From positions 1 through 64,000 of the forward strand of contig CALROG020000007.1 of NCBI GenBank assembly GCA_943369755.1: a DNA stretch of 64,000 nt, in the 5' to 3' direction. The notes beneath the pieces were generated by a model. That model was not told the DNA's origin, ran no database searches, and saw only the letters and a list, made by a program, of their open reading frames with translations. A program made the position numbers and the translations under genes. This DNA comes from CALROG01 sp943369755 (GTDB lineage Bacteria > Pseudomonadota > Gammaproteobacteria > Burkholderiales > Burkholderiaceae_C). The first letter of the stretch is position 1. Every line of letters starts with the position of its first letter. Positions 42,526 to 50,518 of the stretch are shown here, in pieces.

Positions 42526-45299
42526 GCCGCCACTTCCCATACTCGATCATTCGCCGAAAGCGTGTATATGGAGTCAAATTTGGCTCTGTCCCATATATTT
42601 ATTGAATGACTAGCTATCATTTCAGGAGCAAATCGGGACTCAGTCGTTCGGACGTTCTCCCGCATCTTGGCGGTCTCGACTTCCCGTATCGGGGCGACAA
42701 CCTGTCGGCCAAGCGCGCTATTGACCATATAGGCATCCATCTGGCGGAAGTTGCTGGCCCCCTGCACATAAAGCATGTTGCGCAGCTCGGGCGTGATGGT
42801 GTCGGGGTCGATGTTGAATATCTTGCCGTCATCATCAAACCGCACATTGCCAAACCGCTGCTCACCCGTGAGCGCGTTCACGTCAGTGATGGCGTAGCCG
42901 GGGTCGCCAAACTCGCTGGCGCGCCACTGCAGGTCTGGCACCCGTTGCGGTATCAGCCCCACATGCAGGGTGGCGTCTGTTTTGCCGGCATTGGCGGCGT
43001 CGATAACGCCTTGCAACGCATCGACCACGTTGGTCAACTGGCCGCGCACCCGATCCGGCCCAAAGTTCTCGCCGCTGGCCGTGGTGGTGCTGGCCAGGTT
43101 GGTGAGGCCTTCGCCAAACACCACCTCGCCACTGCCCCAGGCGCGGGGCACTTCGTCGGCAAAGACGGCTTTAAGAACTTGTGCGGCCAGCAGCGCCCAG
43201 CCCAGCGGGGTAATACCGGTCGCCGGGTTCAGCAGCAGCGAGGGGTTGATCAGGCTGATCAGGCTTTGGGTCACGCCAACCACGTCTTTGGCTTTGTAGG
43301 AAGCCAGCAAGTTGATGACGGGCAGTACGCCGGGCACGCTGCCCGCGGCACCACTGCCGTTGAGCACGGTGTTCAGGCCGCTGTGCCCCAGGTTGTTGGT
43401 TATGAGTGTGCGGTTGGCCAAGTTCAGCGCATTGGCAACAGCGCTTACTCTGGCAATGTCGCTGCCCCCGCTCCCAAACGCCTGGCTCAGGCTGTACAGG
43501 CTCAAGGCCCCTTGGGCGATGTTGGCGGCGGTGCCAAACACGGGGAAGGCGGCGCGGGTTTCGGCGCTGATGTGCTGGTTAAGCAAGATGGCGCCATGCG
43601 CCAGCTTGATGCCACCGGGCACGTTGCTGCCCAGAATGCGCCCAAAGTTGACTACGTCGTTCAAGGTGCCCAAGACGTTGGCGGCGCTGATGTTGTTGAC
43701 GCCGCTGGTGGTGCTGGTGCTGCCAACAAGCTCGCCGGCTTCGCTGTAGCTGTAGGTGCCGCGCTGCCCATCGGGTGTGCTGAGGCTGTCGGTGTAGCCG
43801 CCTTCATTGCTGTAGACGCGGGTGCCCTGGTTGACCAAGGTGCGGGTTCCATCGCCGTTGACGTGGTAGCTGGCCACGTTGCTTTGGTTGTACCCGGTGC
43901 TTTGTTCTTCACTGACGCTGATGACTCTTCTGTCATCGTTGCGTACGGTGGTTAGCGTGGTGCCGTTGCCGAGTTCGATTCGGGTTTGGGTGGTGTTGTT
44001 GGGCAGCGTTGTGCTGACGGCTCGGGGGATTGGTTGGCCGGTGGCGGTGAGCGCGGCGGGATCCAGACCATCGATAACGCTGGTAACCGTGCTGGGGAGT
44101 GTGCCGGTCGTCAAGTTCTGGAAAGTGAAGCCATAGGCTTGCAGGTCTTGCGGATCTAGGGCGTTGCCGCCATCAGGCAGGTCGTGTCCATTGATGGACT
44201 CTATCCTTGGAGAGAAATAGCCGTTCCCCGCATCGGAGAGTGACACATCCAGTAAAGCAAGCAAGACAACGTCCTTGCCGCCGATATGTCCTCGAATCTG
44301 TACATTGCTTCCGGCTAAGTGGTTCGGGTCGGAACTGTCGCCATCCGCGCCAGAAAGAGCAAGAGAGTTGTCAGAATCGAGCACTGCGAAATTCACAAGC
44401 CCTGAATCGATACCCGCAAATTCACTCTGTAGTTCTGCGGCAATGGCCCCATCGATCTCAAGCGCAACCAAGTCCGCGAATTGCCCATCGGTGCCAGCGG
44501 CATTGGATTGGCTACCGCGCGCTGGTGGGCCGAATCGCTGAAGCAGTTGATCTGACCCGAGAGGATTTATCCCATTGAGAATGCTAGGCACTGAGTTGCC
44601 AGGTATGGTCACTTCAAAGGTATTGCCACCCATCTCCCGGACACTCATGGTGAGCTTGCCTGAAGCGTCGTATTTATGCTTTGTCAATTGCCCGGTCTCC
44701 GTATCACGAACCGTCACGACAATGGCCGCAAACTCACCGCTCGCATCCTTGTACAAATCTGCGCCGCTGGTAACAAAGCGGCTCGGCAGAACCACGCCCG
44801 GCACACCGACTCGGAAATCATCCGGCACTACCAGTGACACAGCGCTGAGTCCACTCCCGACCAGCTTCATTCCTACACCAACCGGCGTCAGCTTGAGCCC
44901 GGGAATCTCCGATGCGATGGCCAGGCCCTCACTCGCTACGGATATGAGGTCATTGATTTGGACGCCCTTTCCGCCTTCAATATCCAAGGCAATCTTGACA
45001 AGCTTGTTTGCCGATTCAGCTAGCGACGTGACAATACCGCTAAGGCCCGGCACTTTTAATCCAGCCTCCTTTGCGGCAGTCAGTAGCTTCGCTGTATCAG
45101 TAACAAAACTTACATAGGTCGAGCGTGGTACCCCGCCAGGATCCCGCCAAATTTCCGTCGCGTTCTTTTGCCAAGACAGAAAGTCAACTATGGCGCCTAC
45201 GGCGGTACCTACCTGATTTACCTGAAGAGCAGTTGGGCCGCTGTTCGCGGGTACAGGGTTGGCACTTCCAAGTTTCTTCCTGATTACGTTGTAGGCCAT
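42522..45299 (-). CDS. Large hypothetical protein, candidate effector (925 aa)
   Basis: A 925-residue protein with no signal peptide; the start is MAYNVIRKKLGSANPVP. Residues 100-170 are helical and hydrophobic (GLKLTPVGVGMKLVGSGLSAVSLVVP). Residues 380-440 (SINGHDLPDGGNALDPQDLQAYGF) are similar to a region of the 809-aa protein. Residues about 441-649 are nearly identical to it. After this come helical segments (VLPVINLLASYKAKDVVGVTQSLISLINPSLL), a domain around TLHVGLIPQRVPDLQWR, and a C-terminus ending DRVWEVAA. It is coupled to the downstream membrane-anchored gene by an ATGA overlap. It lies one base after the 159-aa membrane protein gene. No known fold is assigned. Confidence 0.75.
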   Translation of the reverse strand: MAYNVIRKKLGSANPVPANSGPTALQVNQVGTAVGAIVDFLSWQKNATEIWRDPGGVPRSTYVSFVTDTAKLLTAAKEAGLKVPGLSGIVTSLAESANKLVKIALDIEGGKGVQINDLISVASEGLAIASEIPGLKLTPVGVGMKLVGSGLSAVSLVVPDDFRVGVPGVVLPSRFVTSGADLYKDASGEFAAIVVTVRDTETGQLTKHKYDASGKLTMSVREMGGNTFEVTIPGNSVPSILNGINPLGSDQLLQRFGPPARGSQSNAAGTDGQFADLVALEIDGAIAAELQSEFAGIDSGLVNFAVLDSDNSLALSGADGDSSDPNHLAGSNVQIRGHIGGKDVVLLALLDVSLSDAGNGYFSPRIESINGHDLPDGGNALDPQDLQAYGFTFQNLTTGTLPSTVTSVIDGLDPAALTATGQPIPRAVSTTLPNNTTQTRIELGNGTTLTTVRNDDRRVISVSEEQSTGYNQSNVASYHVNGDGTRTLVNQGTRVYSNEGGYTDSLSTPDGQRGTYSYSEAGELVGSTSTTSGVNNISAANVLGTLNDVVNFGRILGSNVPGGIKLAHGAILLNQHISAETRAAFPVFGTAANIAQGALSLYSLSQAFGSGGSDIARVSAVANALNLANRTLITNNLGHSGLNTVLNGSGAAGSVPGVLPVINLLASYKAKDVVGVTQSLISLINPSLLLNPATGITPLGWALLAAQVLKAVFADEVPRAWGSGEVVFGEGLTNLASTTTASGENFGPDRVRGQLTNVVDALQGVIDAANAGKTDATLHVGLIPQRVPDLQWRASEFGDPGYAITDVNALTGEQRFGNVRFDDDGKIFNIDPDTITPELRNMLYVQGASNFRQMDAYMVNSALGRQVVAPIREVETAKMRENVRTTESRFAPEMIASHSINIWDRAKFDSIYTLSANDRVWEVAA
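43354..43979 (-). repeat. 626-bp direct repeat, copy 2 (in the 925-aa gene)
   Basis: Partner of 39448-40073. The repeat is in the same orientation, so recombination between copies would delete the intervening 3.9 kb or fuse the two large genes in frame. Confidence 0.9.
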
Positions 45300-45300
45300 G

Positions 45301-45780
45301 TCAGTCCCCTTGTTTAAAATAGCGAAGCTTCCTGAATTGCAGGAAAGAAATTACGAAAAATAGCGTGGGCAGCAACGCACCGATGAAGTAGGACCGGACC
45401 ATTCGGTCACGCTCATAAGTTCGCAAGACTTGGTTGCTTTGCTCAAACTGCAAAATGACGGCAGTTTCCCTTGAAATTCCTATGGAAGACATGAAAGTTG
45501 GCGTGATGAAGTATGTTGCCTTCGCCACTGCGCTAATAGAGTAAAAGTTGGCACAGGAGTAACTGAGTCCCAATGGTTCGACTGAGCAAGACAAGATCAC
45601 ATCGCCAACCTTGATCCCGGTATCGCAAGACTTCGAGCCGCATGTCTTGTACTCGCTTGGAAACCCTTCAACGATCCGTTCGTTCCCATCAGGGCGCGGG
45701 TAGTAGGACCATAAGGCCAGTGCACACAAAGCCGCATGTGCGGCACCCAGCCAAATAGTCCGTTTCGATCCAACAGTCAT
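45301..45780 (-). CDS. Two-helix membrane protein, unknown
   Basis: A 159-residue protein with one hydrophobic helix at each end (TIWLGAAHAALCALALWSYY and MVRSYFIGALLPTLFFVISFLQF) and a soluble loop of about 100 residues containing several cysteines (KTCGSKSCDTGIKVGDVILSCSVEPLGLSYSC), likely periplasmic. It stops one base before the 925-aa gene starts. The ATG overlaps the stop of the preceding small gene. An envelope or immunity role is possible. Confidence 0.65.
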   Translation of the reverse strand: MTVGSKRTIWLGAAHAALCALALWSYYPRPDGNERIVEGFPSEYKTCGSKSCDTGIKVGDVILSCSVEPLGLSYSCANFYSISAVAKATYFITPTFMSSIGISRETAVILQFEQSNQVLRTYERDRMVRSYFIGALLPTLFFVISFLQFRKLRYFKQGD

Positions 45781-46007
45781 GCAGCCCTCTTTTTCGATAC
45801 GTCGTTCTCGACTCCTTCAATACGAGCACACCAAAAGAAGTGCCGCTTGGCTCGGATTTCGCCTATCCACTTACTACTATTTTTGTAGCAACAATCTGAA
45901 TATCCAAGAGAGCTAGAGCACGATTTGATGTTAGGTTTCTCTCTGAAGCAGCGTTGCCGGTTTCCATGGCCTGAACTTTTTCTTCCAAGAACACTTTCGT
46001 CTTGCAT
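45777..46007 (-). CDS. Small hypothetical protein, 76 aa
   Basis: A 76-residue, Cys- and Ser-rich basic protein (MQDESVLGRKSSGHGNRQRCF..). It has no recognised domain. Support for translation is strong: AAGGAG lies seven bases before ATG 46007, and its stop overlaps the start of the next gene (ATGA). Composition is unusual, and a degenerate mini-palindrome (45874-45889) lies inside, so it may be a remnant frame kept for coupling. Confidence 0.45.
   Translation of the reverse strand: MQDESVLGRKSSGHGNRQRCFREKPNIKSCSSSLGYSDCCYKNSSKWIGEIRAKRHFFWCARIEGVENDVSKKRAA
45874..45889. repeat. Degenerate mini-palindrome
   Basis: CTAC-tatttttt-type loop-GTAG resembling hairpin 1 of the two-hairpin family. 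Only the first hairpin is clear. Confidence 0.3.
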
Positions 46008-46019
46008 GTGTTTGCTCCT

Positions 46020-46562
46020 TCAAGGCTTCATGATTTGTGGAAAGACTTCGTCGGTGTAGCGTGTCGCCGAATGCCACGTTCTGCTTATCGGTGGTGCGCC
46101 GTAGTAAGGCTTGGGCCTGGGCGTGATGACGTACACATAAAGCTGCGGGCCATCGATTACAAAGGTCAGGCCATGGTCTTTCATGTCTGCGGGCAAGCGG
46201 TTGCGTAGATCAACGCGTTCTTCGTGGACTTGACCCGTCGCTTTAACGCGCCAGCGCACGTAGAGAAACTCGCCTACGGGCATTGGGCCGTTGATGCCTG
46301 TTCTTGGAGGTAGACTTTTCCCATCCTTGTAGCGCGGGCCGCGCGGCGCATCAATGCTTTCTTTCAGCATGCGATCCGAATCACCGTATGAGTAGGCTAA
46401 GAGATCTATCGTCTGTTCCCATCCGTCGTTGATGGCGTCATAGGTGAACTTTTGCCAAACCTCTTTCGGCCCCGTAGCGCACGCCAACAGCAAAGCCACA
46501 AAGCAGCCTGCAACTGAGAGGCGCACCCAACGCAGCCAGGTGTTCGATGAAGTCCTGTTCAT
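46020..46562 (-). CDS. Predicted lipoprotein, 180 aa
   Basis: A 180-residue lipoprotein with the lipobox LLAC (Cys28) after a basic start (MNRTSSNTWLRWVRLSVAGC). The mature part includes WQKFTYDAINDGWEQTIDLLAYSYGDSDRM, VGEFLYVRWRVKATGQVHEERVDLRNRLPADM, and LTFVIDGPQLYVYVITP. Similar lipoproteins occur, as far as I recall, in effector/immunity loci of beta-proteobacteria, but I cannot confirm that here. It is 12 bases before the 76-aa gene. Confidence 0.7.
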   Translation of the reverse strand: MNRTSSNTWLRWVRLSVAGCFVALLLACATGPKEVWQKFTYDAINDGWEQTIDLLAYSYGDSDRMLKESIDAPRGPRYKDGKSLPPRTGINGPMPVGEFLYVRWRVKATGQVHEERVDLRNRLPADMKDHGLTFVIDGPQLYVYVITPRPKPYYGAPPISRTWHSATRYTDEVFPQIMKP

Positions 46563-46620
46563 ACCGATTCCTTGGTTTGAATTTCAAAAGCAGTCTGACT
46601 TGCCAAATACAGGCAATTTC

Positions 46621-46669
46621 GCCCTGTAGCCCGCATGCAGATTGTGTGACCCACTATGTTTTTTATAGC
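46621..46669 (-). repeat. Two-hairpin repeat element, minus orientation
   Basis: On the minus strand: GCTAT-aaaaaac-ATAG (46654-46668), about 22 bases, then GGGCTACAGGGC. It fills part of the 212-base gap between the two lipoprotein genes, in which no gene is seen. Confidence 0.6.
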
Positions 46670-46774
46670 AACGTCTTGTCTGCCGAACTCTTTGCCTTGG
46701 TCGTGTGGTGCCCCTGCGCAGCTCATGCACAGATGAAATGGCGCGGCGCAATGGCGAATGTTGGAGTTCGATGT

Positions 46775-47221
46775 TCATTGGAAGCATGTGCCCCGCGGCG
46801 GCCGGACGTCCGTCACCACGCGCCACTTATCGTGCTTAAAGAAGATGACGTACCCGCCGTCGTGGCTGGCCGGTTGGCCGAAGAGGTTTGTGCCGGTGGC
46901 GGTGAAGCAGTGCAACCAGCCGCTTTCAGGCACCAACATGCCCATGTAAAACACTTCGTGGACCGAGCGTATGCGAATGGCAGACAGGCGTGCGCCCAGC
47001 ACGCTGCGAATCTGCTCCGTCGCCACTTCAACGCTTGGTTTTGGCCCCGGCGCAGGAGAGGTGTCTGCAGTGAGACGTTTCCATCCGTCAATCGGTCGGC
47101 CGTGCCTGTCCAAGCCGTAAGAACACCCGCTCAAACTCGTTACCGCGAGTAAGACCGACGTTCCCAGTAGTGGCAAGGCAAGCTTGCGCGCTGCCCAGTT
47201 GCATGCAGTAGCCCACTTCAT
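46775..47221 (-). CDS. Predicted lipoprotein, 148 aa
   Basis: A 148-residue lipoprotein. The signal ends in LSGC (lipobox, Cys33) and the mature part reads SYGLDRHGRPIDGWKRLTADTS with a C-terminal HDGGYVIFFKHDKWRVVTDVRPPRG. No recognised domain. It overlaps the GNAT gene upstream by four bases (47218-47221), so the two are coupled. Confidence 0.65.
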   Translation of the reverse strand: MKWATACNWAARKLALPLLGTSVLLAVTSLSGCSYGLDRHGRPIDGWKRLTADTSPAPGPKPSVEVATEQIRSVLGARLSAIRIRSVHEVFYMGMLVPESGWLHCFTATGTNLFGQPASHDGGYVIFFKHDKWRVVTDVRPPRGTCFQ

Positions 47222-47619
47222 GGAAGCCCCTTTACAAAGTTTTCCCCAACCTTCACAAAGCCCATGCGGGCGGCAAAGCGCCCCACGGCTTCGTGCTCGC
47301 CCCCACTGTTGATGCCGAAGCTGATTTCAAACACCTTGCGGTTGGCAGCCCATTGCTCGAATGCGCGCAGCAGCCGCACGCCCCAGCCGCCCATGCGGCT
47401 TTCTGGCAGAACGTCGTAGTGCATGACGCTGGCGGTCAACTGCTCGCTGAAGATGTGTTGCTCCAGCGTTGCCAGCAACACGCCCACAACGCATGTGCGG
47501 CTGTCTTGCGCCACCAGGCAGACATAGCGGCCGTTGCCGTTGACGATGGCGGCTTGCAGTGCCTGGCCAACGCGGGCCTCGTCATACACAAACGCCTTGA
47601 AGCGCGTAATGGCGTGCAT
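47218..47619 (-). CDS. GNAT-like acetyltransferase, 133 aa
   Basis: A 133-residue GNAT-fold protein from ATG 47619 (MHAITRFKAFVYDEARVG), or four residues longer from a TTG. The acetyl-CoA motif is probably MHYDVLPESRMGGWGVRLLRAFEQWA, and HEAVGRFAARMGFVKVG is the C-terminal part. Substrate unknown. It lies near the head of the accessory operon. Confidence 0.6.
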   Translation of the reverse strand: MHAITRFKAFVYDEARVGQALQAAIVNGNGRYVCLVAQDSRTCVVGVLLATLEQHIFSEQLTASVMHYDVLPESRMGGWGVRLLRAFEQWAANRKVFEISFGINSGGEHEAVGRFAARMGFVKVGENFVKGLP

Positions 47620-47643
47620 GCGTTTGCCCAACCGGCCCTGCCA

Positions 47644-47862
47644 TCACAAACTGCGGGATGAACCGCGGGCGCTGGCCCGGCGCAAGGCGCGCAACGCCAG
47701 TGGCTGTTGTTCGGCCAGAAAGCCCAGCGCCCGGCCTGCCGTCACCAAAGTGGCGGGGCCGTAGGGCGGCGCGTGTTGTGACAGCAGCAGTTGCGGGTCA
47801 AACAGTAAGCGGTGCAACGCACAGCTGGATCCCAAGGCCCGGACCAGTTCTTTGTTGTTCAA
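47644..47862 (-). CDS. Doubtful small protein, 72 aa
   Basis: A 72-residue frame starting at TTG 47862 (NNKELVRALGSSCALHRLLFDPQLLLSQHAPPYG). It has no clear ribosome site and no recognised domain. It starts about 40 bases after the predicted transcription start, ahead of the GNAT gene, so it could be a leader or the first gene of the operon. Confidence 0.3.
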   Translation of the reverse strand: MNNKELVRALGSSCALHRLLFDPQLLLSQHAPPYGPATLVTAGRALGFLAEQQPLALRALRRASARGSSRSL

Positions 47863-47909
47863 GATAACTACTTTGTCGCTTGCGGGACTTTTAATGGTGG
47901 ATCGGCGAA

Positions 47910-47938
47910 ATTACAACTAAAAGCTCAAATTACGTCAA
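47910..47938 (-). promoter_or_regulatory. Sigma70-type promoter of the accessory operon
   Basis: On the minus strand TTGACG (47938-47933), 17 bases, TGTAAT (47915-47910). Transcription would start near 47903 and run into the 47.6-38.6 kb gene row. It lies in AT-rich DNA just beyond the comEC terminator. Confidence 0.6.
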
Positions 47939-47988
47939 TATGTTTGTAGATTTTTGTGTCGAACGCTAGTCAACTGCGCTTCAGGCAG

Positions 47989-48015
47989 AAAAAAAAACCT
48001 GTCAACATTGACAGG
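47989..48015 (-). terminator. Rho-independent terminator after comEC
   Basis: On the minus strand: CCTGTCA-atgt-TGACAGG followed by nine T residues, 28 bases after the comEC stop. Confidence 0.85.
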
Positions 48016-48042
48016 GGTTTGAATGAATTCGAGGGTCATTCA

Positions 48043-50451
48043 CTAATGGCGATGGTGCCAATAGCGTTGCGCGGTCTCGCGCTGGCAGTCGACTTGTTGC
48101 GGCGCGGCCGAGCGCCACCAGGCCGCACCGCACTGGGGTGAGTCCACCACCTGAATGCCACGCGCCTGGTAGCGCGCCAGCACCGGCTCGGCCGGGTGGC
48201 CAAAGCGGTTGCGGTAGCCCGCCTGTACCAGGGCCACGCGGGGCTGCACCGCGTCCAGAAAAGCGTCGCTGGACGATGTCTTGCTGCCGTGATGGGGCAC
48301 CAACAGCAGATCGGCCTTCAGGCCGCCTGTCGGTGCATCGCCCGCCACCAGCGCCGCCTCTTGGGCCTGTTCAATATCGCCCGTCAGCAGCGCGGTTTGC
48401 GCACCGTTTGACACGCGCAGCACACAGCTGATCGCGTTGGGCCGCAGGCCCCGGTCGTAGTCGGCCACCTGCGGGTGCAGCACTTCAAACTGCACGCCGT
48501 CCCATTGCCACTGCTGGCCGGCCACGCAACGGGTGGCCGGGCGCAGGGCCTGCAGCTCGTGGCCGGCTTCAATTGAGCTCAACAGCGCGGCCTGTGGCTG
48601 CATCGCCAGCACGGCGGCCGCGCCACCGGTGTGGTCGCTGTCGCGGTGGCTCAGCACCAGGGTGTGTACCTGCTCGCCGAAAGCGCGCAGCAGCGGCACC
48701 AGCACCCGGTGCCCGGCGTCAGACTCTGCGCTGTAGCGCGGGCCGGCGTCGTACACCAGCGTGTGCGCGGCGGTGCGCACCACCACTGCATTGCCCTGCC
48801 CCACGTCAGCCGCCAACAGCTCAAACTGCCCCGGCGCGGGCCGCGGCGGCTGCCACAGAAACACCGGCAGCAGCAGTGGCAAGCCCAGCAGGCGCAGGGG
48901 CCAGGGCAGGCGCAAGGCCAAGACCAGCCCGCCCAGCACGGCAGCGGCGGCCAGCCACAGCGGCGGCACGGCCATCGACAACGTGGCCCCGGGCAGCGCC
49001 GCCAATGCTTGCAGCACCACGCCCAGCGCCTGCACCGCCAGTGCAGCGGCGTCCCACAGCACCGGCAGCAGCACCCCACCCATGGCCAGCGGCGTAACCA
49101 CCAGCGTCACCCACGGAATGGCCAGCAAATTGGCCCCCAGCCCCACCACCGAAACCTGGCCAAACAACAGCAAGCTCAAGGGCGTGAGCGCCAGCGTCAC
49201 CACCCCCTGCTCCCGAAGCAACAAGACAAATCTGCCGCTAGCCCGCATGGGTGCTGCGGGAGCCGCTCCTGAATCTGTAGCAAACAGCACCCCCACCGCC
49301 ACAAAGCTGAGCCAAAAGCCCGGCTGCAACAGCGCCCAGGCGTCGATGCTCACCACCACCGCGCAGGCCAGCAGCCACACCGGCGGCCAGGGCCATTGCC
49401 GACCGCTCAGGCGCAACAGGCCCACCGTGGCCAGCATCCACACCGTGCGCTGCGCGGGCACGCCCCAGCCACTGAACAGCGCATAGCCCGCCGCCAGCAG
49501 CAGCCCGCCAGCCAACGCCGCGTGCTGTGCTGGCAGCGCCAGGCACAGGCGCGGGCTGCAGCGCCACGCCAGCCCCACCAGCGCGGCGGCAGCCCAGGCA
49601 AACATGGTCACATGCAAGCCCGAAATGCTCATCAGGTGCGCCACGCCGGTGGCCCGGAAAATGTCCCAGTCGGCGCGGTCAATGGCGCGCTGGTCACCCG
49701 TGACCAGCGCCGCCACCACGCCAGCGAGCTTGCGCTCGGCAAGCTGGGTAAAGATGGCGTCGCGCACCGCCTGGCGCGCCCTCTCCACCGGGTGGGCCCA
49801 GGTGTCGCCCAGGCGCTGCGGCGCGCTGTCGCGCGGGCCAGCCCGCACATAGCCGGTGGCCTGGATGCCCTGCTCCCACAGCCACAGTTCGTAGTCAAAG
49901 CCATGCGGGTTCAGGTTGCCGTGCGGTGCCTTCAGGCGCACCGTCATCTGCCAGCGCTCGCCCGCGCGCAGCTCGGCGGGCTGGCGCGCCAGCTCGCCAA
50001 AGGCAGCACCGCCATACCAGCCCAGCAAAATTTGTGGCGGCAGCGCCACCTCCGCCTGGCCGATACGGGCCGACTCCACCGCCAGCCGAAAGCGCAGGCC
50101 AATCTCGCTTTGCTGTGGCATGGCCGCCACCCGGCCGGTCACAACTATGTCGCGCCCTTCCAGTACGGGGGCCAGCGCTCGGCTGGCAAAAACATGGGCC
50201 CGAAGCCCGCAAGTGGCCGCCGTCAACACGGCCACCGCCAGCAAAACCACTACCGCCGGCCAGCGGGTTGCTATCTTTTTGATAGTGGCTAGCCCAATAA
50301 CGGCGAGGGCTACAAGCCCAAAAGCCGCATAAGCCCAGGCATTCCAGAGGCTTGGCTGCTGTAGTTGCAGGGCCGGCCCCAACACAGCACCGGCCAGCAC
50401 CGGCAGCAGCAGGCCTGGCCGGCGATCCCCCTGTTGCGCTGTATTCGGCAT
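48043..50451 (-). CDS. comEC: DNA internalisation competence protein ComEC/Rec2
   Basis: An 802-residue ComEC, which forms the channel for single-stranded DNA uptake across the inner membrane. It has the N-terminal DUF4131 region, many membrane helices in the middle (competence domain, VAHLMSISGLHVTMFAWAAAALVGLAWR), and a C-terminal metallo-beta-lactamase-like domain with LLAADVGQGNAVVVR and LSHRDSDHTGG. The sequence codes for GLATIKKIATRW through a repeat copy (50270-50323). Its stop is followed by a clear terminator. Confidence 0.95.
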   Translation of the reverse strand: MPNTAQQGDRRPGLLLPVLAGAVLGPALQLQQPSLWNAWAYAAFGLVALAVIGLATIKKIATRWPAVVVLLAVAVLTAATCGLRAHVFASRALAPVLEGRDIVVTGRVAAMPQQSEIGLRFRLAVESARIGQAEVALPPQILLGWYGGAAFGELARQPAELRAGERWQMTVRLKAPHGNLNPHGFDYELWLWEQGIQATGYVRAGPRDSAPQRLGDTWAHPVERARQAVRDAIFTQLAERKLAGVVAALVTGDQRAIDRADWDIFRATGVAHLMSISGLHVTMFAWAAAALVGLAWRCSPRLCLALPAQHAALAGGLLLAAGYALFSGWGVPAQRTVWMLATVGLLRLSGRQWPWPPVWLLACAVVVSIDAWALLQPGFWLSFVAVGVLFATDSGAAPAAPMRASGRFVLLLREQGVVTLALTPLSLLLFGQVSVVGLGANLLAIPWVTLVVTPLAMGGVLLPVLWDAAALAVQALGVVLQALAALPGATLSMAVPPLWLAAAAVLGGLVLALRLPWPLRLLGLPLLLPVFLWQPPRPAPGQFELLAADVGQGNAVVVRTAAHTLVYDAGPRYSAESDAGHRVLVPLLRAFGEQVHTLVLSHRDSDHTGGAAAVLAMQPQAALLSSIEAGHELQALRPATRCVAGQQWQWDGVQFEVLHPQVADYDRGLRPNAISCVLRVSNGAQTALLTGDIEQAQEAALVAGDAPTGGLKADLLLVPHHGSKTSSSDAFLDAVQPRVALVQAGYRNRFGHPAEPVLARYQARGIQVVDSPQCGAAWWRSAAPQQVDCQRETAQRYWHHRH
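50270..50323 (+). repeat. Two-hairpin repeat inside comEC
   Basis: GCTATC-ttttt-GATAG (50270-50285), about 21 bases, GGGCT-aca-AGCCC (50307-50319), AAAA. It is coded in frame in a membrane segment of ComEC (read on the minus strand). Confidence 0.7.
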
Positions 50452-50518
50452 GACGCCATGCTAAACCGGGCAAGACGCCGGCGCGCCGACTGGCTCGGGA
50501 CTTGCTAGTATGTGCCGC

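Noticed and set aside
38611..47619. Assigning the accessory operon to a type VI secretion cluster
   Set aside because: No VgrG, PAAR, Hcp or Tss component is present in the window. Lipoproteins and LysM-like segments alone are not specific.
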